Assembly: GCF_028864635.1 (NCBI RefSeq)
Contig: NZ_CP104850.1
Location: forward strand, 1,990,001-2,054,000
Length of the DNA stretch: 64,000 nt
DNA from: Cloacibacterium sp. TD35
GTDB lineage: Bacteria > Bacteroidota > Bacteroidia > Flavobacteriales > Weeksellaceae
Direction: 5' to 3'
Positions within the stretch are counted from its first letter, which is position 1. Every line of letters starts with the position of its first letter. Of the stretch, positions 25,998-35,155 are shown piece by piece. The notes beneath the pieces were generated by a model, which saw nothing but the letters and a program-made list of their open reading frames with translations, had not been told where the DNA came from and made no database searches. The position numbers were made by a program, and so were the translations under genes.

Positions 25998-26864
25998 ATG
26001 AGACAGTTAAAAATTACAAAACAGGTTACCAATAGAGAAACCGCTTCCCTTGACAAATATTTGCAAGAAATTGGTAAAGTAGAACTCATCACAGCAGACG
26101 AAGAAGTAGAACTAGCTCAAAGAATCCGTAACGGAGACAGAGCTGCTCTAGAAAAGTTGATTAAAGCCAACTTGCGTTTCGTGGTGTCTGTATCAAAACA
26201 ATATCAAAACCAAGGATTATCTCTTCCTGACCTTATTAATGAAGGAAACCTTGGCCTAATGAAAGCTGCTAAAAGATATGACGAAACCAGAGGTTTCAAA
26301 TTTATTTCTTATGCAGTTTGGTGGATTAGACAATCTATCTTACAAGCTCTTGCAGAGCAATCTAGAATTGTAAGATTACCTTTGAACAAAATTGGTTCAA
26401 TCAATAAAATCAACAAAGCTTACGCACACTTAGAACAAGAAAACGAAAGACCACCTTCACCAGAAGAATTGGCAGAAGTTCTAGACATGAGCGAAGAAGA
26501 TATTAAAGAATCTATGAAAAACTCTGGTCGTCACTTATCTATGGACGCACCATTAGTAGAAGGAGAAGATTCTAACTTATATGACGTTTTACGTTCTGGT
26601 GAATCACCAAGTCCAGATAAAGACTTAATGCTAGAATCTCTACAAATAGAGATTGAAAGAGCTTTACAAACGCTTACACCAAGAGAAGCAGATTTGGTAA
26701 GATTATATTTCGGTCTCAATGGAAAACATCCTATGACTTTAGAAGAAATAGGTGAAACTTTCGACTTAACGAGAGAAAGAGTAAGACAGATTAAAGAAAA
26801 AGCAATTAAGAGATTGAAACACAACTCTAGAAGCAAAATCTTGAAGTCTTATTTAGGAAAATAA
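25998..26864 (+). CDS. rpoD: Primary sigma factor RpoD
   Basis: A 288-aa sigma-70. Region 1.1 and the nonconserved region are absent, as in Bacteroidetes primary sigma factors. Region 1.2 is [16 protein letters not shown]; 2.1-2.4 include [33 protein letters not shown] and [15 protein letters not shown]; region 3 has [13 protein letters not shown]; 4.2 is [13 protein letters not shown] through [17 protein letters not shown]. It directs core RNA polymerase to the TTG-N19-TAnnTTTG promoters noted elsewhere in the window. The 293-bp upstream spacer has an inverted element; the immediate promoter was not resolved. Confidence 0.97.
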   Translation: MRQLKITKQVTNRETASLDKYLQEIGKVELITADEEVELAQRIRNGDRAALEKLIKANLRFVVSVSKQYQNQGLSLPDLINEGNLGLMKAAKRYDETRGFKFISYAVWWIRQSILQALAEQSRIVRLPLNKIGSINKINKAYAHLEQENERPPSPEELAEVLDMSEEDIKESMKNSGRHLSMDAPLVEGEDSNLYDVLRSGESPSPDKDLMLESLQIEIERALQTLTPREADLVRLYFGLNGKHPMTLEEIGETFDLTRERVRQIKEKAIKRLKHNSRSKILKSYLGK

Positions 26865-26900
26865 TAAAGCTGTAAGCATTCAGCTATCAGCAAAACGCAA

Positions 26901-26930
26901 AAAAGATAGCAACTCGCTATCTTTTTTTTA
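26901..26930 (+). terminator. Intrinsic terminator after rpoD
   Basis: AAAGATAGC / GCTATCTTT hairpin with a run of T residues, about 40 bp past the rpoD stop. Confidence 0.85.
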
Positions 26931-26973
26931 TATCAATACTTTAAAAATCTAAACGAAAGAAGTAAAAAATAAA

Positions 26974-27624
26974 ATGAAAACAAAACTTATTGCACCTTCA
27001 GTTTTATCTGCAGATTTTGGGAATTTACAGCGTGATATAGAAATGATCAACCGCAGTCAAGCAGATTGGTTTCACGTAGACGTGATGGACGGAAGATTCG
27101 TTCCGAATATTTCTTTTGGCTTCCCAGTAATGAAAGCCATTCAGGAACACGCCAAAAAATTTGTAGATGTGCATCTTATGATTGTAGAACCAGATAAATA
27201 TGTAGAAGAATTTATCAATTACGACGCAGACTTGGTTTCTGTACACTATGAAGCATGTACCCATCTTCACAGAACCATTAATTTGATTCAAGACAAAGGT
27301 GCAAAAGCCGGTGTAGTTCTCAATCCCTCTACTCCAGTTTGGGTATTAGAAGATATTATTACCGAAGTAGATTTGGTTTTATTAATGAGCGTAAATCCTG
27401 GTTTTGGTGGACAAAAATTTATAGAAAACACCTACAAGAAAATCAGAGAAACCAAAGAATTGATTCTGGAGAACAATTCTACAGCGCTCATCGAAATAGA
27501 CGGCGGTGTAAATACCGAAAACGCTCCAAAACTCTTCGAAGCAGGTGCAGATGTTTTGGTGGCGGGAAATGCAGTTTTTGCCAGTGAAAATCCAGAAAGA
27601 ACAATTGAACTGTTAAAAGTTTAA
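26974..27624 (+). CDS. rpe: Ribulose-phosphate 3-epimerase
   Basis: A 216-aa TIM-barrel enzyme of the pentose phosphate pathway that interconverts ribulose-5-P and xylulose-5-P. Metal and catalytic sites: SVLSADFGNLQ, His and Asp in DWFHVDVMDGRFVPN, HLMIVEP, LLMSVNPGFGGQKF (phosphate loop) and EIDGGVNTENAP with the second catalytic Asp. Full length; cytosolic. Own terminator follows. Confidence 0.97.
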   Translation: MKTKLIAPSVLSADFGNLQRDIEMINRSQADWFHVDVMDGRFVPNISFGFPVMKAIQEHAKKFVDVHLMIVEPDKYVEEFINYDADLVSVHYEACTHLHRTINLIQDKGAKAGVVLNPSTPVWVLEDIITEVDLVLLMSVNPGFGGQKFIENTYKKIRETKELILENNSTALIEIDGGVNTENAPKLFEAGADVLVAGNAVFASENPERTIELLKV

Positions 27625-27649
27625 AATTACTTAAAGAGATAAAAAATAA

Positions 27650-27680
27650 AAAGTTCGAGAAGATTCTCGAACTTTTTTTA
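27650..27680. terminator. Bidirectional intrinsic terminator
   Basis: AAAAGTTCGAGAA / TTCTCGAACTTTTTTT hairpin between the convergent rpe and ndk genes; A and T tracts flank both sides. Confidence 0.88.
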
Positions 27681-27704
27681 TAAATTTTGGGTAATACTAT
27701 TTGA

Positions 27705-28124
27705 TTAGAAAATTTCTCTTCCAGAAAAATGGAATTGCGCTTCAATTAGAGCATTTTCATCAGAATCTGAACCGTGAACTGCATTTTCACCTACGCTTCT
27801 TGCAAACATCTTTCTAATGGTACCTTCTGCAGCTTCAGCAGGATTGGTAGCACCGATTAGTTTTCTGAAATCTTCTACTGCATTTTCTTTTTCTAAAACC
27901 GCAGCTACAATTGGTCCAGAAGACATAAATTCTACTAATTCTCCGTAGAAAGGTCTTTCTGCGTGTACTTCATAGAATTTTTTAGCATCTGCAACTGTTA
28001 ATTGAGTTAATTTTAATGCTTTGAATTTAAATCCAGCTTCTGCAATTTTCCCTAAAATTGCTCCAATGTGCCCATCTGCAACCGCATCTGGCTTAATCAT
28101 TGTAAATGTAATGTTACCTGACAT
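27705..28124 (-). CDS. ndk: Nucleoside diphosphate kinase
   Basis: A 139-aa enzyme that transfers the gamma phosphate between nucleoside tri- and diphosphates via phospho-His117 in ENAVHGSDS. The [11 protein letters not shown]-terminus, [15 protein letters not shown] and [10 protein letters not shown] are all standard. Cytosolic, nucleotide pool balance. A full consensus promoter with 19-nt spacing lies directly upstream and is interleaved with a plus-strand promoter. Confidence 0.97.
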   Translation of the reverse strand: MSGNITFTMIKPDAVADGHIGAILGKIAEAGFKFKALKLTQLTVADAKKFYEVHAERPFYGELVEFMSSGPIVAAVLEKENAVEDFRKLIGATNPAEAAEGTIRKMFARSVGENAVHGSDSDENALIEAQFHFSGREIF

Positions 28125-28142
28125 AATTTTTTAAAAATATTT

Positions 28143-28173
28143 TTTGCAAATGTAAGATATTTTTGTACTTTTG
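28143..28173 (+). promoter_or_regulatory. Consensus promoter reading into the ndk/regulator spacer
   Basis: TTTG at 28143-28146, 19 nt, then TACTTTTG at 28166-28173. Transcription would start near 28180 and run through the sigma-54 site to the terminator at 28282-28306, giving about 125 nt. It is interleaved with the ndk promoter, so the two may exclude each other. Confidence 0.65.
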
Positions 28174-28177
28174 CAAA
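28147..28177 (-). promoter_or_regulatory. Consensus promoter for ndk
   Basis: Minus-strand TTTG (28177-28174), 19 nt, then TACATTTG (28154-28147): a perfect Bacteroidetes promoter. It predicts a start near 28140 and a 16-nt leader for ndk. Confidence 0.75.
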
Positions 28178-28208
28178 GGAAACTTATTTCAAAGAGAGCC
28201 ATTTTCTT

Positions 28209-28224
28209 TTGGCACGTTATTTGC
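28209..28224 (+). promoter_or_regulatory. Perfect sigma-54 (-24/-12) promoter
   Basis: TTGGCACGTTATTTGC matches the RpoN consensus YTGGCACG-N4-TTGC with no mismatch. The GG (28211-28212) and GC (28223-28224) dinucleotides are exactly 10 nt apart. Start predicted near 28236. It points away from ndk into a non-coding segment closed by a strong terminator. RpoN promoters need an AAA+ activator; no activator gene lies in this window. Confidence 0.75.
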
Positions 28225-28235
28225 AATATTAATAA

Positions 28236-28306
28236 CGATTCTCATGTTTAATTTGAGTTTTCATGGTTATTAGTTTTTACCTCCAAGCAATTGGAGGTTT
28301 TTTTAT
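28236..28306 (+). ncRNA. Candidate sigma-54-dependent small RNA
   Basis: About 70 nt bounded by the sigma-54 start site and an intrinsic terminator with an 8-bp perfect stem. No ORF longer than a few codons with a sensible start was seen. A small upstream hairpin CTCA / TGAG region is possible. The DtxR-type gene starts 45 nt past the terminator and has its own -7 element (TAGATTTG, 28322-28329), so the transcript is more easily read as a free RNA than as the regulator's leader, although an attenuated leader is the main alternative. Confidence 0.55.
28281..28306 (+). terminator. Strong intrinsic terminator in the ndk/regulator spacer
   Basis: ACCTCCAA / TTGGAGGT (loop GCAA) followed by seven T. 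No protein gene precedes it on this strand. Confidence 0.88.
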
Positions 28307-28350
28307 GTAAAAATAAAATGTTAGATTTGAAAAATAATACATCTAACAAC

Positions 28351-29001
28351 ATGAATTCCCTTACCGAAGAAAACTATTTAAAAGCCATTTTCCACTTACT
28401 AGATTCTGAAAATCAGGTTACTGTAAATGAATTAAGCAAATTTTTACAAATAAAAATGCCTTCTGTAAACAGCATGATGAAAAAGTTTGCAGATAAAAAT
28501 TGGGTAATTTATGAAACGTATAAACCAATAAGGGTAACAGAATTAGGCAGAAAAGAAGCCGCTATAGTTGTAAGAAAACACCGATTAACAGAAATGTTTT
28601 TAGTTGAAAAAATGGGATTCGGTTGGGAAAATGTACATGAAATTGCAGAACAACTAGAGCACGTACACTCTGAAGATTTTTTTGATAAGATGGATGAAAT
28701 CCTGAATTTTCCAAAAGTAGATCCTCATGGCGAACCCATCCCAGATAAAGACGGTGTCATTATCACTCAAAATCTTAAAAAACTAAGTGAATGTAAAATA
28801 AATGAAACGATAATCCTCACTTCGGTTACTATTTCTACAGATGATTTCCTAAATTATCTGAATCAGAGAAATCTAGCTTTGGGTGTAGAAATTTTGATTA
28901 AAAGTATAGAAAAGTTTGATGGTTCTATGCAGATAGCGTTTTCAGATAGAACCGAGGTTTTAAGCAAAATGGTCTGCGAGAAACTTTTAGTAAAAAAATA
29001 A
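28351..29001 (+). CDS. DtxR/MntR-family metal-dependent transcriptional regulator
   Basis: Start placed at 28351 (MNSLTEENYLKAIF) because the family usually begins there and because the upstream codons overlap the -7 element TAGATTTG at 28322; ATGs at 28291 and 28318 are possible. The 216-aa protein has a winged HTH (VNELSKFLQIKMPSVNSMMKK), a dimerisation/metal-binding helix region with HRLTEMFLVEKMGF, HEIAEQLEHVHSEDF and DEILNFPKVDPHG, and a C-terminal FeoA/SH3-like part. It probably represses metal uptake genes when Mn or Fe is bound. No transporter gene adjoins, so the metal is not decided by context. Confidence 0.88.
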   Translation: MNSLTEENYLKAIFHLLDSENQVTVNELSKFLQIKMPSVNSMMKKFADKNWVIYETYKPIRVTELGRKEAAIVVRKHRLTEMFLVEKMGFGWENVHEIAEQLEHVHSEDFFDKMDEILNFPKVDPHGEPIPDKDGVIITQNLKKLSECKINETIILTSVTISTDDFLNYLNQRNLALGVEILIKSIEKFDGSMQIAFSDRTEVLSKMVCEKLLVKK

Positions 29002-29030
29002 ATCCCGAATTTCTTCGGGATTTATTTTTA
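29001..29030. terminator. Bidirectional intrinsic terminator
   Basis: AAATCCCGAA / TTCGGGATTT hairpin plus TTTTT between the convergent DtxR-type regulator and the TPR gene. Confidence 0.85.
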
Positions 29031-29045
29031 TGTATGAAGTATTGA

Positions 29046-30434
29046 TTATTTTCCAGCTTTTAGAGCAGCTTCTACTGCTTTCATTTCTTGGAATTTAGCA
29101 TCATTATGTGAGGTTTGATACAAACCTTTTAATAATGAAACAATTTCTAAATCTTTAGGATTTAAAGAATAAATTTTTTCAGCATATGGAATCGCTTTAC
29201 TTAACTTAGCTCTTCTTTCTGCTAAAAGTTTATTGAATACATCCATTTTTTTTGCTTTTCTAGCCTCATCAATTGCAGCAATGGCTTTATCATCTCCATT
29301 TACATAAATGTTAAATACCATACCCTGTAAAGCTTCTGCATAATTAGGGTCTATTTCTAAAGATTTTTTGAAATAACCTTCTGCTTCAGCTAATTTGCTA
29401 GGATCTTTACTTGCCAAAACGCCTAAATTATACCAAGAAATTTTGTCGTTAGGATTTTTTGCAACTTGGTCTTTTAGGTTAGCCATGAACTGATCCATTT
29501 TTCCAGATTTGTAATAGATAGTACCTTGTTGTTCTGTTAATTTGCTACTTTTTGGAAATTTAACTAATCCTTTTTCAATTAAAGCTAATGCTGAATCATA
29601 ATTTTGATTTTCAATTTCTAAAGCTACAGCTGTTTCATATAATTCTTGCTCTACACTTGGAGTATTTTCTGATTTGAAATCAGTATAATCTCCAGTTGCT
29701 CCCATTTTTTTATATAAATCCCAAGTATTTTTGTCTAGGTTTTCTACTGCTCCTGTTTTTTTATTCTTAGCTTTATACTCAGTTTTTACACCAGTATAAC
29801 CTTCATTAATTAACTCATTATAAACTTTTGCAGCTTCTGCATTTTTTTGACCTTGAGCAAAAGAAATTCCTGCATAATATTTATATAATTTATCTTCGCC
29901 ACCACCAGCTGCTAATAAATTATTAACTTCTAAGAATTTTTTCCCAGCCAATTCGTGGTTTTTAGCATTATAAGCAGCCATTGCTTCATCATTAGCTTTT
30001 GTCAAAAGTGGGTTAATTTTCGCACCAAGACTTCCAGCCAATGTAGGCACATAAGCTTCTTCTTTTAGATTAGCAACACCTGATGCATCTGCAGCCTGTT
30101 TTCCTACATAATACACTTTTTGCTTATCTGCATTTTTACCTACATAAATTTTAGATTTTCCAAGTGCAGAAATATTTGCTAATACTTCTGCGCCTTCTGA
30201 AACCTTACCGGTATTTAGAAGTCCCAAGCCTTTAGCATAATAATACTGTTCTAAAACTGAAGGCTCTAAAAGGTAAGTCTTACCTCCTAAAATTGCATCT
30301 GCAGCACCAATTTGTGAATTAGCTGTAGCAGTATCATTTGCTTCGATTGCTTTGAAAGCAGCTGTAATTTCTTTTTTTTGTCCAAATGAAAAACCAAAGG
30401 CAATAACCGCTGCACTTAAAATTATTTTTTTCAT
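29046..30434 (-). CDS. Exported TPR-repeat protein, 462 aa
   Basis: Signal peptide MKKIILSAAVIAFGFSFGQ. Several tetratricopeptide repeats fill the rest: AMAAYNAKNHELAGKKFLEV, DSALALIEKGLVKFPKSSKL, DKISWYNLGVLASKDPSKLA, AEGYFKKSLEIDPNYAEALQ. Periplasmic, probably a scaffold for protein contacts. It follows gyrA on the same strand (about 60-bp gap, hairpin between), an arrangement that is common in flavobacteria, but no functional link is known. Confidence 0.85.
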   Translation of the reverse strand: MKKIILSAAVIAFGFSFGQKKEITAAFKAIEANDTATANSQIGAADAILGGKTYLLEPSVLEQYYYAKGLGLLNTGKVSEGAEVLANISALGKSKIYVGKNADKQKVYYVGKQAADASGVANLKEEAYVPTLAGSLGAKINPLLTKANDEAMAAYNAKNHELAGKKFLEVNNLLAAGGGEDKLYKYYAGISFAQGQKNAEAAKVYNELINEGYTGVKTEYKAKNKKTGAVENLDKNTWDLYKKMGATGDYTDFKSENTPSVEQELYETAVALEIENQNYDSALALIEKGLVKFPKSSKLTEQQGTIYYKSGKMDQFMANLKDQVAKNPNDKISWYNLGVLASKDPSKLAEAEGYFKKSLEIDPNYAEALQGMVFNIYVNGDDKAIAAIDEARKAKKMDVFNKLLAERRAKLSKAIPYAEKIYSLNPKDLEIVSLLKGLYQTSHNDAKFQEMKAVEAALKAGK

Positions 30435-30458
30435 AATGTAAAAATTAAATTTTTAAGA

Positions 30459-30482
30459 AAGGACAAGTCATCAACTTGTCCT
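30459..30482 (-). terminator. Hairpin after gyrA
   Basis: AGGACAAGT / ACTTGTCCT stem, minus-strand TTTCTT follows; the T tract is imperfect, so read-through into the TPR gene is possible. Confidence 0.6.
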
Positions 30483-30492
30483 AAATATAATA

Positions 30493-33054
30493 CTATTCTT
30501 CTTCGTTATTATTTAATGTATCTTCTTGAGATTCTATAGGAGCTTGATTTTGAGTTTCTTCGTCATTATTATCTACTGTTTCTTCAGTTTCTTCTTCTAC
30601 TTCTTTATCCATCATTACTTTAGCAACAGCAGCAATCTCGTCATTATTTTTTAAGTTAATCATTCTTACTCCTTGTGTATTTCTACCCATTACTCTTAAA
30701 TCATCCATTCCCATTCTTATGGCAACTCCAGATTTGTTGATAATCATCAAACCATCTTCATCAGTAACTGACTGAATTGCAATAAGATTTCCTGTTTTTT
30801 CGGTAATGTTAAGTGTAATTACTCCTTTTCCACCTCTGTTGGTAATTCTGTAATCTTCTACTGCGGTACGTTTACCATATCCTTTCTCTGAAACAACTAA
30901 TACCGTCTCATTTTGAATATCATTTACCACAATCATGCCAATTACCTCATCTCCATCAGATAAATCTACACCACGAACTCCAATAGAAGTTCTACCTACT
31001 GCTCTTACTTTTTCTTCTGGGAATCTGATACATTTACCACCTTTAGTGGCAATCATGATTTCAGAAGTTCCTGTAGTTAATTTAGCTTCTAATAATTGGT
31101 CATCTTCTCTAATTTCAATAGCATTAATACCATTTACTCTAGGTCTAGAATATTGTTCAAGAGAAGTTTTCTTGATAATACCATTTTTAGTCACCATTAC
31201 TACATACATAGAATTTACATAGTCTACATCTTTTAGATCATTGGTTCTGATGTATGCTCTGATTTTATCATCTGGTTCGATGTTAATTAAATTCTGAACT
31301 GCTCTTCCTTTAGCTGTTTTAGAACCTTCAGGAATTTCGAATACTCTTAACCAGAAACATTTTCCTTTTTCGGTAAAGAACATCATGTATTGGTGATTGG
31401 TCGCCGAAACAATGTATTCTAAGAAATCGGCATCTCTAGTTGTAGCGGCTTTGTTACCAACTCCACCTCTACTTTGAACTTTGTATTCAGAAAGTGGCGT
31501 TCTCTTGATGTAACCCGCATGAGAAATAGTAAGAACTACTTTTTCGTCTGGAATTAAGTCTTCTATAGACATTTCTCCACCTGAGTAATCTATTTCTGAA
31601 CGTCTTTCGTCTCCGTATTTTTCTTTAACTTCTAACAATTCATCTTTGATGATTTGGTATCTTCTTGGTTCATTGGTCAAGATATCTTCCAAATCTTTAA
31701 TTAAAGCCATAATTTCTTCATATTCAGCTCTAATTTTGTCAAGCTCCATTCCTGTTAAACGAGCAAGACGTAAGTCTAGAATCGCTTGAGCTTGAATTTC
31801 AGAAAGTTCAAATTCTGCAATTAAGCCTTCTTTTGCATCTTGTGGCGTAGAAGAATGACGAATAATTGCAATCGCTTTATCTAGAGATTCTTGTGAACCG
31901 ATTACCTTCATGAAACCTTCTAAAATATGTGCTCTTTCTTTCGCTTTTTTCAGCTCATATTCCGTTCTTCTTACAATCACTTCGTGACGATGGTCTACAA
32001 AATGATGAATAATATCTTTAAGGTTTAATTGTTCTGGTCTACCATGAACTAAAGCGATGTTGTTTACAGAGAAAGAAGTTTGTAAAGCAGTATATTTATA
32101 CAATAAGTTAAGAACTACATTTGGAATCGCATCATTCTTCAGTTCATAAACTACTCTAAGACCGTTTCTGTCAGACTCGTCTCTAATTTCATAAATTCCA
32201 GGAATTTTTTCATCTTTTACCAATTCTGCAGTTCTGGCAATCATTTCTGCTTTATTGACTTGGTAAGGAATTTCGGTAACGATGATGGCATTTCTATTGC
32301 CTATTTCTTCGAAACTTACTTTAGCACGAAGTACAATTCTTCCTCTACCTGTATGGAAAGCGTCTCTTACACCATCATAGCCATAAATAATACCGCCCGT
32401 TGGGAAATCTGGAGCAATGATATGCTTCATTAATTCATCAATAGTAATTTCTCTATTGTCTATATAGGCACAGATAGCATCTACAGCTTCAGATAAGTTA
32501 TGTGGCGCCATATTGGTAGCCATACCTACAGCAATCCCAGAAGTTCCGTTAACCAAAAGATTTGGAATCTTGGTAGGCATTACTTTTGGTTCAGTCAATG
32601 AATCATCAAAGTTATTCTGAAAATCTACTGTTTCTTTATCTAAATCAGAAAGAATTTCGTCTGAAATTTTCTTTAATCTCGCTTCGGTGTAACGCATTGC
32701 AGCTGGTGGATCTCCGTCCATAGAACCGAAGTTACCTTGACCATCTACTTGCGGATAACGCAAACTCCATGGTTGCGCCATTCTCACCATTGCATCATAT
32801 ACCGAAGAATCTCCATGAGGGTGATATTTACCCAAAACATCCCCTACAATTCTTGCAGATTTTAAATATTTTCTGTTCGAAAAAACGCCCAAACCATACA
32901 TCCCGTATAAAACTCTTCTGTGAACAGGTTTTAAGCCGTCTCTTACATCTGGTAACGCTCTGGAAACAATTACCGACATTGAGTAATCAATGTAAGAGGA
33001 TTTCATTTCATCAACGATGTTGATAGGAATTAGTCTTTCTCCTTCTTTATGCAT
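30493..33054 (-). CDS. gyrA: DNA gyrase subunit A
   Basis: An 853-aa type IIA topoisomerase subunit. Catalytic Tyr122 is in [10 protein letters not shown]. The quinolone-determining region aligns residue by residue with E. coli and keeps Ser83 and Asp87 ([12 protein letters not shown]), that is, no classic resistance substitution. The C-terminal pinwheel has a gyrase box variant [11 protein letters not shown], and an acidic tail rich in Glu, Asn and Thr closes the protein. With GyrB it introduces negative supercoils. Start fits well ([13 protein letters not shown]). A lone DnaA-box-like TTATCCACA sits at 33183-33191 upstream. Confidence 0.97.
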   Translation of the reverse strand: MHKEGERLIPINIVDEMKSSYIDYSMSVIVSRALPDVRDGLKPVHRRVLYGMYGLGVFSNRKYLKSARIVGDVLGKYHPHGDSSVYDAMVRMAQPWSLRYPQVDGQGNFGSMDGDPPAAMRYTEARLKKISDEILSDLDKETVDFQNNFDDSLTEPKVMPTKIPNLLVNGTSGIAVGMATNMAPHNLSEAVDAICAYIDNREITIDELMKHIIAPDFPTGGIIYGYDGVRDAFHTGRGRIVLRAKVSFEEIGNRNAIIVTEIPYQVNKAEMIARTAELVKDEKIPGIYEIRDESDRNGLRVVYELKNDAIPNVVLNLLYKYTALQTSFSVNNIALVHGRPEQLNLKDIIHHFVDHRHEVIVRRTEYELKKAKERAHILEGFMKVIGSQESLDKAIAIIRHSSTPQDAKEGLIAEFELSEIQAQAILDLRLARLTGMELDKIRAEYEEIMALIKDLEDILTNEPRRYQIIKDELLEVKEKYGDERRSEIDYSGGEMSIEDLIPDEKVVLTISHAGYIKRTPLSEYKVQSRGGVGNKAATTRDADFLEYIVSATNHQYMMFFTEKGKCFWLRVFEIPEGSKTAKGRAVQNLINIEPDDKIRAYIRTNDLKDVDYVNSMYVVMVTKNGIIKKTSLEQYSRPRVNGINAIEIREDDQLLEAKLTTGTSEIMIATKGGKCIRFPEEKVRAVGRTSIGVRGVDLSDGDEVIGMIVVNDIQNETVLVVSEKGYGKRTAVEDYRITNRGGKGVITLNITEKTGNLIAIQSVTDEDGLMIINKSGVAIRMGMDDLRVMGRNTQGVRMINLKNNDEIAAVAKVMMDKEVEEETEETVDNNDEETQNQAPIESQEDTLNNNEEE

Positions 33055-33207
33055 ACTTTATTTTTTAATTATTTGAAAATCAGACTTATAATAAAATAAA
33101 CTGATTTCTAAATTTTTCAATTTTAAATAACGCACGAATATACGAAAAAATGCCGAAAAAAGTGATGAAAATTCACAATTTATTATCCACAAATAAGCTA
33201 ATATTTA

Positions 33208-33579
33208 TCATTTTTTGAAAACAAAATAAACCGCCAAAACTAAACAGACAAAAGCCGCTAGATGATTCCATTTAAACGATTCATTTCTAAAGAAAAATAC
33301 TGCAAATACGGTAAAAACAACCAACGTAACTACTTCTTGTATAATTTTCAACTGAAATAATGTAAAAGGCCCTCCATTTTCTCTAAAGCCTAATCTATTA
33401 GCTGGTACTTGAAAAATATATTCAAACAACGCAAATCCCCAACTAATGAGAATAACCGACCAAAGTACAGATTTTTTCATCCAACCCCACTCTTGGAATT
33501 TGAGATGACCATACCACGCAAATGTCATGAATATATTAGAAACCAATAAAAGCAGAACAGTAAGAATTCCTTTTGTCAT
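33208..33579 (-). CDS. DMT-family (DUF486) small membrane protein
   Basis: A 123-aa protein with four TM helices (GILTVLLLLVSNIFMTFAWYG; SVLWSVILISWGFALFEYIFQ in two parts; EVVTLVVFTVFAVFF; LAAFVCLVLAVYFVF). FENGGPFTLFQLKIIQE-like residues RENGGPFTLFQLK are the DUF486 hallmark. Start set at MTKGILTV, because the longer reading frame overlaps the divergent DUF4286 promoter. Transport substrate unknown. Divergent from the DUF4286 gene with a spacer of only about 40 bp. Confidence 0.85.
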   Translation of the reverse strand: MTKGILTVLLLLVSNIFMTFAWYGHLKFQEWGWMKKSVLWSVILISWGFALFEYIFQVPANRLGFRENGGPFTLFQLKIIQEVVTLVVFTVFAVFFFRNESFKWNHLAAFVCLVLAVYFVFKK

Positions 33580-33620
33580 TTTTGAGTATTTTTGCAAAAT
33601 AATTTCCAAAAATAAGAAAA

Positions 33621-33935
33621 ATGAGCATTTTAAGCATAACATTCCATACTGTAGAAAGCCAATTGCAGACTTGGGAACAATATTTAGAGAATGAATTGAT
33701 GAGTTTAGTTGAAAACTTTATAGACGTAGAAAAATACATTCTTTCTGAAGTGAATACCGAAATGCTTACCGAAGGTAAAAACACTAATCTCCTTCTCATC
33801 TTCGAAAGCGATGAAAAAAGACAAGAATTCATAGAAAATGAACTTTATAATCTTTCAGAAATAATCGCCAGAAAATTCGGGGAAAACGTGATGATTTTCA
33901 AAACAGAATTGAACGAAAAAAAATCCAGATTTTAA
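33621..33935 (+). CDS. DUF4286 family protein
   Basis: A 104-aa soluble protein with the DUF4286 pattern: ITFHTVESQLQTWEQYL at the N-terminus, TNLLLIFESDEKRQEFIENE in the middle, and GENVMIFKTELNEKKSRF. Likely an alpha/beta dimeric ferredoxin-like fold. Function unknown. -7 element TATTTTTG at 33587-33594. Its stop codon is inside the 5' side of a strong terminator. Confidence 0.85.
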   Translation: MSILSITFHTVESQLQTWEQYLENELMSLVENFIDVEKYILSEVNTEMLTEGKNTNLLLIFESDEKRQEFIENELYNLSEIIARKFGENVMIFKTELNEKKSRF

Positions 33936-33954
33936 CAATCTGGATTTTTTTTTA
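33917..33954 (+). terminator. Intrinsic terminator overlapping the DUF4286 stop
   Basis: AAAATCCAGATT / AATCTGGATTTT hairpin with T tract. The coding sequence ends inside its stem, and the A-rich left side also makes it usable on the minus strand. Confidence 0.85.
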
Positions 33955-33981
33955 ATTTTTATCAATATATTATATTAACAT

Positions 33982-35019
33982 TTAGACCACACTTAAAAAA
34001 GCCATCGTATCAATATTATCTGCATAAGTATTGAGACTAGGATTTTGCGCTTCTCCAAAGTTTACAGAATTTTCTATCCCCAATTCTGGCTTTGCCACCA
34101 CACACTGAATATTTGATTCATTTTCTACGAGAAAAGCGTGAACCTCTTCTACACTTTCGTATCTGCTGAAATTAAGCACAGAAAGCGGCGAAAACAGCGC
34201 ATTATCTTCTTTGAGCATTACAAAATTATTATCCCAAAAATTCTCTTGATTCAAGAGATAAACTGCTTTATTATAATCATAGTTATTGGCATATTTATGA
34301 TGATTAATCACGTCTTTGAAACCTAAAAAGTTTTCAAAAAGCCTACTTAATTCATAATCTTTCGGGATAAGAAGCCTCGTTACATTTCTACAACCTAAGC
34401 CAAAATATCTGAAAATATCTTCTGCTAAGAGTTGTAATTCTTCATTCGTTTCATCTCCTTTAATTACCGCCACAGAAGTTCTGTTTTTTCTAATAATAGA
34501 CAAAGCATCTTTAAAATAATACTCTAAATATCTAGCTGTATTATTACTTCCTGTAGCAATTACCGCATCATAATCCGTCAATCTTTCTACAATCTGAAAC
34601 TCTAAATTCCACTCAGCAAATTCGCCCCATTTTTTCAAAAAGAAAGGCAAAAGAAGTCTATCTTTAGAAGAAAGTTTAATCAGCGGAATATGATTACTCA
34701 TTAGCACACACATCACGTCATGAAATCCTACCAAAGGAATATTTCCCGCCAAAATCAATCCTACTTTTTTAGATAATTGAGAAACCTGATATTCTGAAAG
34801 CCAATTTTTTATATTTTCTTCGGTTAAAATATCTGCCCAATTTTTAAAACAAAATCTTATGTTTTCTTGTGTAAACCATGGGTTTTCTACCTCGCTTCGT
34901 CTCATCAATGCAGCTAGTTCTTGCTCATCATGAGTATAATCAATTTCTGATTTTTGTAAAAACTGTTGAAGATAATGTCCTAATTTACTTAAACCCTGTA
35001 TTTTGAGATCTTGTTTCAT
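33982..35019 (-). CDS. Acyl-CoA reductase (LuxC family)
   Basis: A 345-aa member of the LuxC/acyl-CoA reductase family, related to the aldehyde dehydrogenase fold. Segments typical of the family: LILAGNIPLVGFHDVMCVL, DAVIATGSNNTARYLEYYF, and the conserved GLGCRNVTRLLIP containing a Cys that could be the acyl acceptor. It probably reduces an acyl-CoA to aldehyde; substrate is unknown. It is divergent from the ferredoxin gene, an arrangement conserved in Bacteroidetes with the serC-serA block downstream. No lux genes nearby. Confidence 0.85.
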   Translation of the reverse strand: MKQDLKIQGLSKLGHYLQQFLQKSEIDYTHDEQELAALMRRSEVENPWFTQENIRFCFKNWADILTEENIKNWLSEYQVSQLSKKVGLILAGNIPLVGFHDVMCVLMSNHIPLIKLSSKDRLLLPFFLKKWGEFAEWNLEFQIVERLTDYDAVIATGSNNTARYLEYYFKDALSIIRKNRTSVAVIKGDETNEELQLLAEDIFRYFGLGCRNVTRLLIPKDYELSRLFENFLGFKDVINHHKYANNYDYNKAVYLLNQENFWDNNFVMLKEDNALFSPLSVLNFSRYESVEEVHAFLVENESNIQCVVAKPELGIENSVNFGEAQNPSLNTYADNIDTMAFLSVV

Positions 35020-35121
35020 TTTATATATTTAATCCTATTATTTTTGCACTTATTATTAAAAATTACCTCAAAAAAGATAAGTTTTACCATGCAAAACTTT
35101 TCCAAATCAACTGAAATTTAC

Positions 35122-35129
35122 TAATTTTG
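35122..35129 (+). promoter_or_regulatory. Promoter -7 element for ferredoxin
   Basis: TAATTTTG matches TAnnTTTG, 27 nt upstream of the ferredoxin ATG. The -33 region lacks a clear TTG. Confidence 0.5.
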
Positions 35130-35155
35130 TGCAAATTTAAAAAAAATACCTAGCA

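Noticed and set aside
33183-33191. DnaA-box-like TTATCCACA upstream of gyrA
   Set aside because: Single perfect box without a cluster of further boxes, an AT-rich unwinding element or dnaA nearby; a 9-mer like this is expected by chance in AT-rich sequence. Not called an origin.
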